Assembly: GCA_013329175.1 (NCBI GenBank)
Contig: DUKR01000081.1
Coordinates: 1-19,525, forward strand
Source of the DNA: Candidatus Woesearchaeota archaeon
GTDB taxonomy: Archaea > Nanobdellota > Nanobdellia > Woesearchaeales > UBA11716
Length of the DNA stretch: 19,525 bases
Direction: 5' to 3'
Shown in pieces: positions 14,108 through 19,525 of the stretch. Each line of letters opens with the position of its first letter. Positions within the stretch are counted from its first letter, which is position 1. The notes below the pieces were generated by a model. That model made no database searches. It was not told the origin of the DNA and worked only from the letters and a program-made list of their open reading frames with translations. A program made the translations under genes and the position numbers.

Positions 14108-15529
14108 CTAAAACTGAAAATAAAGAAATTGCACATCCTGCGCCCCTCCAATAAGGATGAAGAGAAAGAACAGGGTAAAATAAAAAGCAAGGGATGGATA
14201 AAAGCTTTTCTTTACGATAAAAAATTCGTCGTTATTCTTAGAGAGGATACTTTCATATACTGCAAGAAAAGCAATCCCAACATAGAGATACCAATAGGAT
14301 TCCTGAAAGATATCGGATAGGGCTATCCCCTTTACCATTGCAAGAGTATACCCCCATGCCTGAGCAATACTCTCGGAGCGGAAAATGACCCATCCGTATG
14401 CTGCTATAGCAACAGTTATGGCCCTCCCGGTTGTAGCCTTGATGATCCCCGCTATTGGAAAAGGGCTTCTTCTTTTTGATGCTGCCTCAAAGAATACCCT
14501 ATGGGTAAGGATTGCAGTAAACCAATAGCATCCCCAAAGAAAAAAGTGCCAAGACGCACCATGCCAAAGGCCCATTGCTCCCCATGCTATGAATAGGGCA
14601 TAGGCACCGAACCTTCCTGCTTTCCTGCCGCCTAGAGGAACATAGATATAATCCTTCACCCATGAAGAGAGTGTAATATGCCATCTGAGCCAGAATTGCG
14701 ATGGAGTCTTAGACAAATAAGGGAGGTAAAAATTCCTGCTGAGTGGAATCCCAAAGAAATGAGAAATTCCCCTTGCCATATCTGAATACCCTGAAAAATC
14801 GCAATAAATCTGTATTCCAAATGCGATTGATGCAATGACTACCTCCCCGCCTGAGGGAGAAGCCATTCCAAAAATGCTGTTAGCTATTTTCCCTGCTGAA
14901 TCAGCAAGCACCACCTTTTTGAAGAGGCCATATATAAACAAATACGCCCCTTCTTTCCATAGAATGGAAGCCAGTTTCTTCTCTTCCTGCAGAAGCGGAA
15001 GCAATCGTGATGCCCGCTCAATGGGCCCGGCAATCAATTGGGGAAAATATGCAATAAATAGGGAAAAATCAATAATGGAAGTAACAGGCAGCATTTTTCC
15101 CCTGTAGAGGTCAATAGTATAGCTCATCGCCTGGAAAGTATAGAACGATATGCCTATCGGCAGGATGATGCTCAGGACAGGAATACTTGAGGTAAATCCA
15201 GTGCTTAAGAGCAATGCTGAGAGGCTCTCAGCGAAAAAATTGTAATACTTAAAGAAAAAAAGGATAGCAAGGTTGATCACAAGGCAAGCAACAAAAATGT
15301 TATTTTTTCTCCTTTGAAGGTTTGTGCGATACATCCACATGCCACAAGCATAATTCACAAGAGTTGACAAAAGGAGAAGCCCTAAAAATCTCCAGTCCCA
15401 GCTAGCGTAAAAGAAATAGCTTATGAAAAGAAGAAAAGGGTTTTTCCACCTGTGAGGAAGCAGCCAGTATAGGCTGAAACTAATAAATACAAAAAAAATA
15501 AAATCGATAGAATTAAACAAATATATCAT
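14108..15529 (-). CDS. MBOAT-family O-acyltransferase (AlgI/DltB-like)
   Basis: A 473-residue polytopic membrane protein with about ten helices. The MBOAT/AlgI signature is complete: YCDFSGYSDMARG (242-254), FWLRWHITLSSW (279-290) and the catalytic-histidine stretch GLWHGASWHFFLWG with H323. AlgI-type enzymes move an acyl group, usually acetyl, across the membrane to a partner that esterifies an extracellular polymer. The gene is divergent from the SGNH protein at 15570, with only 40 bp between the start codons. This pairing matches AlgI with AlgJ/AlgX- or PatA/PatB-type partners. The likely target is the surface glycan made by the surrounding glycosyltransferases. The TATA box is on the reverse strand of 15553-15560. 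Confidence 0.92.
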   Translation of the reverse strand: MIYLFNSIDFIFFVFISFSLYWLLPHRWKNPFLLFISYFFYASWDWRFLGLLLLSTLVNYACGMWMYRTNLQRRKNNIFVACLVINLAILFFFKYYNFFAESLSALLLSTGFTSSIPVLSIILPIGISFYTFQAMSYTIDLYRGKMLPVTSIIDFSLFIAYFPQLIAGPIERASRLLPLLQEEKKLASILWKEGAYLFIYGLFKKVVLADSAGKIANSIFGMASPSGGEVVIASIAFGIQIYCDFSGYSDMARGISHFFGIPLSRNFYLPYLSKTPSQFWLRWHITLSSWVKDYIYVPLGGRKAGRFGAYALFIAWGAMGLWHGASWHFFLWGCYWFTAILTHRVFFEAASKRRSPFPIAGIIKATTGRAITVAIAAYGWVIFRSESIAQAWGYTLAMVKGIALSDIFQESYWYLYVGIAFLAVYESILSKNNDEFFIVKKSFYPSLAFYFTLFFLFILIGGAQDVQFLYFQF

Positions 15530-15569
15530 ATTTTAAATAGATGCCATTTTGCTATAAAAGGGTTTTCCT
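15530..15569. promoter_or_regulatory. Divergent, interlocked promoters of the MBOAT/SGNH pair
   Basis: The 40 bp between the two start codons contain two TATA-like boxes. TATAAAAG (15553-15560) read on the - strand as CTTTTATA is centred 27 nt before the MBOAT ATG. ATTTTAAATA (15530-15539) on the + strand is centred about 35 nt before the SGNH ATG. Each box lies nearer the other gene, so the promoters cross and should compete or be co-regulated. Confidence 0.5.
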
Positions 15570-17096
15570 ATGGTTTCATCATCTTTACGAAAATGTCCAG
15601 TCATTCTTTTAAGGATAGTATTCATCCTGCTTCTTCTTGAGGGTGGCCTTTGGGTTTCTGGGCTTGCACATATTGCAATCTACTCACGTAATCAAAAAGA
15701 GATCCAGAAAGAAAATTTTGTTATACTTACCATTGGGGATTCTATGACTCTCAGTGGAGAAGACCCATGGCCCTGGCAACTACAAAGAATGCTTAATGAA
15801 AAATATCCTTCGCTTAACGTAATGGTTGTTAGTCAGGCAACTGCAGGGTCCAATACAAAAGAAATCGCAGACAAACTGAATTCTTTTGACTGGGAGAAAT
15901 ATCAGCCAAAAGTCATTGTTGCCATGATGGGTGTATCTGATAAAGGTGAGCTTGGTAAAAAAAGCTGGTTTTTTTCGCTTTTGGACAGATCAAAAATAAT
16001 CGAAATGCTCAGGTTTTTTATCAAAAAATCAATAGGCTCCAGCAGCATCATTCAATCATTCATGCCAGTAAAGGAAAACACCAGCAAAGAACCCTCCCCT
16101 ATAGGTGAACAATTCATCTCATCGCCCCCTAAAGCAGCCAAAAACCTCTCCCATGAGATTGAAGTCAATAAAACAATAGCCATTCTCAGGGAGAAAATTC
16201 ATAATTCCAGCAATGCAAGCAGAGATAAACTCTACCTTGGCCAGACATATTACAATGAGCGTAGGTTCCATGAAGCTGAGCCCATTCATGAGGAGCTTTT
16301 GGAAATATTCCCCGGAAACGTCCCTATCTCACTAAACCTTGGCGTAATTTATCTTGAACTGAAAAAGCCACATAAGGCAGTCCCCCTTTTCAGGAGGTAT
16401 GTTAAGGCAAATCCATGGGATAGGGAGGCGTTTTTTTACCTTATGAGAGCATCAGATCAGGCAAACCTCTCTACAGAGGCGCTTTCTCTTGCAGAGGTTG
16501 TAGTCAGGAAAGAACCAAACAATGAAGAAGGATGGAGCGTTATTGTTTGGAACCTGATAAAGACTGGTCAGGGGGAAGCAGTTGAGAGTTTGCTATTGCA
16601 GCTGCAGGCAAAACAGCCTGACATTGCAAGTTATGTTTTCAGGGATATTGGCAGGAGATTTTATTCTGAAGGAAAATTTAATGAGAGTGATAATTATTTT
16701 GAGAGGGAATTTTCTCTCAAAAAAAGCTTTTATAATGCACTCACTAAAGAGAGCTATGAGAGAGTATATTCGCTTTCTCAGGAACATGATGCCCTGCTCA
16801 TTGCAATGCAGTATCCCCTTCTTCCCATCTCAGTAATGAAGCTGTACTTTGAAAATGATGAGAGAATTCTTTTTGTTGAGAATGATCAGAATTTCCGAAA
16901 CGCGCTGGGAAATTCTACCTACGACGATTTGTTTGTTGATAATTTTTTTGGAGTCTTTGGCCATTGCACAAAAAGGGGGAATGAGCTTATTGCAATGAAT
17001 GTCGAGCAGGCGATTAGCAAGTATTTTTCGTTGGATAAAGAGAAATCGCCCACAAATCCATCAGACAAAGGGCAATTGCGTGAGCTTCCCCAATAA
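15570..17096 (+). CDS. Membrane-anchored SGNH hydrolase/acyltransferase with internal TPRs
   Basis: A 508-residue protein with one N-terminal membrane anchor (about 12-31) and an external domain. SGNH block I is TIGDSMT (nucleophile S58), block II glycine G93, block III GVSD (121-124, with Ser where Asn is usual) and a C-terminal block V with D457 and H465 in the stretch ending FGHCTKRGNELIA. Between blocks III and V, at about 205-400, are four or five TPR-like helix pairs (for example LGQTYYNERRFHEAE, NLGVIYLELKKPHKA). With the divergent MBOAT it forms a plausible O-acetylation pair, the SGNH domain passing acetyl to sugar. Esterase activity is possible. Its base composition is more AT-rich than the flanking heptose genes. 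Confidence 0.78.
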   Translation: MVSSSLRKCPVILLRIVFILLLLEGGLWVSGLAHIAIYSRNQKEIQKENFVILTIGDSMTLSGEDPWPWQLQRMLNEKYPSLNVMVVSQATAGSNTKEIADKLNSFDWEKYQPKVIVAMMGVSDKGELGKKSWFFSLLDRSKIIEMLRFFIKKSIGSSSIIQSFMPVKENTSKEPSPIGEQFISSPPKAAKNLSHEIEVNKTIAILREKIHNSSNASRDKLYLGQTYYNERRFHEAEPIHEELLEIFPGNVPISLNLGVIYLELKKPHKAVPLFRRYVKANPWDREAFFYLMRASDQANLSTEALSLAEVVVRKEPNNEEGWSVIVWNLIKTGQGEAVESLLLQLQAKQPDIASYVFRDIGRRFYSEGKFNESDNYFEREFSLKKSFYNALTKESYERVYSLSQEHDALLIAMQYPLLPISVMKLYFENDERILFVENDQNFRNALGNSTYDDLFVDNFFGVFGHCTKRGNELIAMNVEQAISKYFSLDKEKSPTNPSDKGQLRELPQ

Positions 17097-17097
17097 C

Positions 17098-17106
17098 ATT
17101 TAAAAG
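17098..17106 (+). promoter_or_regulatory. TATA box of the hldC operon
   Basis: ATTTAAAAG is centred 27 nt before the hldC ATG (17129), consistent with a leaderless transcript. It starts within 2 nt of the stop of the SGNH gene, so the hldC operon has its own promoter. Confidence 0.6.
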
Positions 17107-17128
17107 AGCAGCATGCACCTTTTATTCC

Positions 17129-17599
17129 ATGCAAAAAAAGATACTCCATAGGGATGATCTCCTCAAAGCAATACAGCAGGAAAAAAAGAAGGGAAAATCA
17201 ATCGTCACCTGCAACGGCTGCTTTGACATCCTCCATGCAGGCCACATTAAATTTCTTGAAGAGGCAAAATCCCATGGAGACATCCTCATAGTAGCAATCA
17301 ACACCGATGCCTACATCACAAAAAAGAAAGGAAGGGGCAGGCCAGTTAACTCTCAGGATGACAGGGCTTTGGTTCTTGCCGCGCTTGCCTGCGTTGACTA
17401 CGTCGCCATTTTTGCAGAGGACACCCCTATTGCATTGCTGGAAGAACTCAAACCAGACGTCCACTGCAACGGCGAGGAATATGGCGAGAACTGCGTTGAA
17501 GCTGCTACAGTAAGGAAAAATGGAGGCAGGCTTCATCTCATCAGGAATTACAAGGGGCTCTCCACAACAAACATTCTCAAAAAGATTGCAGCACAATAA
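17129..17599 (+). CDS. hldC: HldC-type heptose 1-phosphate nucleotidyltransferase
   Basis: A 156-residue cytidylyltransferase-fold enzyme colinear with domain II of E. coli HldE. It has CNGCFDILHAGHI (28-40, HxGH = H36 to H39), INTD (57-60), a GRGRPVN...DRA stretch (68-80), EEDTP-like AEDTP and the ending STTNILKKI, all typical of the RfaE-2/HldC family. It would activate heptose 1-phosphate with ATP to give ADP-heptose; GTP or CTP use cannot be excluded from sequence. It lies 7.4 kb from the matching kinase gene and leads an operon with a GT9 transferase that starts 13 nt after it. TagD/GCT-type glycerol-phosphate cytidylyltransferases are the main alternative, less likely given the neighbours. 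Confidence 0.87.
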   Translation: MQKKILHRDDLLKAIQQEKKKGKSIVTCNGCFDILHAGHIKFLEEAKSHGDILIVAINTDAYITKKKGRGRPVNSQDDRALVLAALACVDYVAIFAEDTPIALLEELKPDVHCNGEEYGENCVEAATVRKNGGRLHLIRNYKGLSTTNILKKIAAQ

Positions 17600-17612
17600 G
17601 CACCCTCTCACC

Positions 17613-18632
17613 ATGAACATACTCATCATCAAGCTTGGAGCAATAGGAGACGTTGTCCGGACAACCTGCATCCTCTCAGGACTTCATGAAAAATATCCTG
17701 GCTGCAGAATCACCTGGGTGACAAAGCAGGGTCACGCAGGCGTTCTCAGTGGAATCAGCTTCATCGAAAGAATTGTGGCAATTGACGAGGCTCAGAGCAT
17801 CATCCAAATGAGCAGGCAGGAGCCATTTGGACTTTCCATCTGTCTTGACGATGAGGATGAAGCGCTCAGCCTTGCATCAGAAGTATCCGCAAAAAGGAAA
17901 TTTGGCTCATTCCTCCACAACTGCAGGAAAAGCTATTCAGAGGATGCGCAGGCATGGTTTGACATGAGCCTGCTCTCGCGCTTTGGAAAGGACAAGGCAG
18001 ACAGCCTCAAAAAAGCAAACCAGAAGACATACCCTCAACTTCTGGCAGAGATGCTCCAGATACAAAAAGGCGAGCCTGTCATCGCGCTCTTCCGCAAAGA
18101 GCAGTCATTCGCTGGAGCATTTGCAAAAAGGCATGGGATACGCAGTGGTGACGGCGTCATCGGCATCAACACTGGCTCTGGTGGAAGATGGAAGGGAAAG
18201 CGCCTCAGCAGGGAGCAGACAGCAAACCTTATTGATGCAATTGCGGCAAAAGGCAAAAAGGCAATCCTCTTCGGAGGCCCTGAAGAAAAGGAGCGCAATG
18301 CAGAAATCATAGATCTATGCGCAAAAAAGCCAATCAACGCAGGAACCAATAACTCCCTTAGGGAGTTTGCATCCCTCATCAGCCTCTGCACCTGCGTTAT
18401 CTGCAGCGACTCCCTTGCCCTCCACCTTGCAATAGCACTCAAAAAATACGCCATCACCCTGATTGGCCCGACAAGCGCAGCTGAAATAGACCTCTATGGC
18501 CGCGGGGCGAAGATTTCTCCAAACTGCGATTGCTTCTACAAAAAGGAGTGCATCCATCCAAAGAGCTGCCTTGAGCGCCTTGAACTAAGCACCATTATCC
18601 GGGAGATTGAGCATGAAAAAAGCAGCGCATAA
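17613..18632 (+). CDS. Family-9 glycosyltransferase, heptosyltransferase-like
   Basis: A 339-residue GT-B enzyme of the WaaC/WaaF/WaaQ family (GT9). It begins MNILIIKLGAIGDVVRTT with D13 at the position of the catalytic base of WaaC. The C-terminal donor domain has GINTGSGGRWKGKRLS, ILFGGPEEKE, CSDSLALHLAIAL and TLIGPTSAAEIDLYG, which bind ADP-heptose in bacterial homologues. A Cys-rich end (CDCFYKKECIHPKSC) follows. The frame extends upstream to an ATG at 17520 inside hldC, but the conserved N-terminus starts at 17613, which I use. Its place between hldC and a lipid-phosphate-sugar synthase suggests it adds heptose to a lipid-linked glycan. The final 20 nt overlap the next gene. Confidence 0.88.
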   Translation: MNILIIKLGAIGDVVRTTCILSGLHEKYPGCRITWVTKQGHAGVLSGISFIERIVAIDEAQSIIQMSRQEPFGLSICLDDEDEALSLASEVSAKRKFGSFLHNCRKSYSEDAQAWFDMSLLSRFGKDKADSLKKANQKTYPQLLAEMLQIQKGEPVIALFRKEQSFAGAFAKRHGIRSGDGVIGINTGSGGRWKGKRLSREQTANLIDAIAAKGKKAILFGGPEEKERNAEIIDLCAKKPINAGTNNSLREFASLISLCTCVICSDSLALHLAIALKKYAITLIGPTSAAEIDLYGRGAKISPNCDCFYKKECIHPKSCLERLELSTIIREIEHEKSSA

Positions 18633-19323
18633 CACAATCGTCCTCATCCCCACCTTCAACGAGAGCGAGAACATACTCGACCTGATTGCCGCAGTAAGCA
18701 GGTACCCTGTGGACATTCTCATCATCGATGACAACAGCCCTGACGGCACTGCCCGCCTTGTAAGAGAAGAAATGAAAAAAAGAAAAAACCTCCATCTGCT
18801 GCTCAGGAAAAAAAACAGGGGCAGGGGAGCAGCAGGCATTGCAGGATTCAGAAAAGCCCTTGAGCGCCCCTACACCTGCATTATCGAGATGGATGCTGAC
18901 TTCTCCCACAACCCTGACGACATCCCCAGGCTTATCAGCGCTCTTGACGCCAATGCCGACGTTGTCCTTGGCTCCCGCCTTGTTGCTGGAGGAAAAGACA
19001 TGGGAAGAAGTCTCCAGCGAATGCTCATCACAAGGATTGCCAATCTTTACATCAGAGCCCTGCTCGGAATAAAAGCCAAAGACTGCAATTCAGGATTCAG
19101 GTGCTTCAGGAGAGAGGTTCTCGAAAACATCAGGCTCTGCTCCATGACTTCAACTGGCCCTGACATCGTCCAGGAAGTGCTCTATCGCTGCCACAAAAAA
19201 GGCTACAGGATAAGAGAAATCCCCATCACATTTATCAACCGCAGGAAAGGTGAATCAAAGCTCACCATCCCCATGATACTCAAAAGCTATTTTCGGATGA
19301 TAGCCATACGCTTCAGGCAATAG
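18613..19323 (+). CDS. Polyprenyl-phosphate mannose synthase-like GT2 (DPM1-type)
   Basis: A 236-residue GT-A enzyme resembling dolichyl-phosphate mannose synthase. It shows VLIPTFNESENI (10-21), IIDDNSPDGT (37-46), the metal-binding DADFSHNP (94-101), GSRLVAGG, the CNSGFRCFRR segment and INRRKGESKL, all in DPM1 order. It ends without C-terminal membrane helices, so it is of the short type that may need an anchor protein. It would make polyprenyl-phosphate-mannose (or a related hexose) for use outside the membrane. ATG 18613 overlaps the GT9 gene by 20 nt; a TTG at 18607 is in frame but less likely. This is the third gene of the hldC operon. Confidence 0.88.
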   Translation: MKKAAHNTIVLIPTFNESENILDLIAAVSRYPVDILIIDDNSPDGTARLVREEMKKRKNLHLLLRKKNRGRGAAGIAGFRKALERPYTCIIEMDADFSHNPDDIPRLISALDANADVVLGSRLVAGGKDMGRSLQRMLITRIANLYIRALLGIKAKDCNSGFRCFRREVLENIRLCSMTSTGPDIVQEVLYRCHKKGYRIREIPITFINRRKGESKLTIPMILKSYFRMIAIRFRQ

Positions 19324-19525
19324 ATAAAAGCAGATGATATGCGGGCTTGCTGTCGCTCTGTGCTGCTCCTGAGGCAGGGTCCGCGCAAGCGAATGAAGTA
19401 TGCTAACCGCTTCATCCGATTAGAAAAAGTGAGAACGTGGCGAGTAGAATTATTTTTGAAGCAGATATTGCATTTACATAGCATAAGGAGAACTTGGGTT
19501 ATACGTAATACTTCACTATCCTGAA
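19324..19525. other. Right-edge non-coding stretch
   Basis: No supported gene. It has a small hairpin (19390-19398 with 19410-19418, 8 of 9 pairs, around CGAATGAAG/CTTCATCCG). The last 19 bases, read on the - strand, match 4920-4937 with one extra base. Confidence 0.4.

Noticed and set aside
14072..14320. 82-codon Lys-rich + strand frame
   Set aside because: It mostly covers the 3' end of the MBOAT gene on the other strand; its composition follows from the reverse of membrane-helix codons.
1..19525. CRISPR arrays, tRNA, rRNA or intact transposases
   Set aside because: I saw no regularly spaced repeats, tRNA-like cloverleaf segments, rRNA core sequences or transposase motifs in any frame.

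Overview
The window looks archaeal. It encodes an AglB/STT3 oligosaccharyltransferase and a DUF2304 membrane protein. Several genes have a TATA-like box about 25-30 nt before the ATG with no room for a leader, which is the pattern of leaderless archaeal transcripts. The compact operons with 4-nt overlaps and the acidic/basic N-terminal tail of AglB would fit a DPANN-type genome, but I cannot place the lineage from the sequence alone.

Layout. (1) 214-4436, + strand: aglB, a family-2 glycosyltransferase and a DUF2304 protein, an N-glycosylation operon. (2) 4437-4984: gene-free, holding a poly-T stop signal and an imperfect palindrome of about 180-230 bp. (3) 4985-5718: a nucleotidyltransferase-fold gene overlapping a 61-codon gene of unknown function. 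(4) 5804-9701, + strand: a tight operon of GT4 glycosyltransferase, cupin, HldD-type epimerase, HldA-type kinase and GmhB-type phosphatase. (5) 9702-13942, mainly - strand: an accessory block with hicBA, a broken gene carrying a 93-nt hairpin, a DUF2786-like gene, a SWIM-SNF2 helicase and the N-terminal stub of a RecB/Cas4-like nuclease. (6) 14108-17096: a divergent pair of an MBOAT O-acyltransferase and a membrane-anchored SGNH protein with TPR repeats. (7) 17129-19323, + strand: HldC-type nucleotidyltransferase, GT9 heptosyltransferase and a polyprenyl-phosphate-mannose-synthase-like GT2.

How the genes fit together. HldA, GmhB, HldC, HldD and a GT9 transferase make up nearly all of the nucleotide-activated glycero-manno-heptose pathway known from Gram-negative lipopolysaccharide; only the first isomerase, GmhA, is not seen. 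Here the pathway lies beside AglB, lipid-linked-sugar synthases and an O-acylation pair. The likely product is a heptose-containing, possibly O-acylated surface glycan or N-glycan. The two halves of the pathway are separated by regions 5 and 6, which look like inserted or reshuffled accessory DNA.

The strongest points for follow-up are the archaeal heptose pathway (including the PMI-like cupin where GmhA is missing), the repeated motif in the AglB tail, the two long palindromes, and the SGNH protein whose TPR repeats lie between its catalytic blocks. No rRNA, tRNA, CRISPR array or intact insertion sequence was seen.
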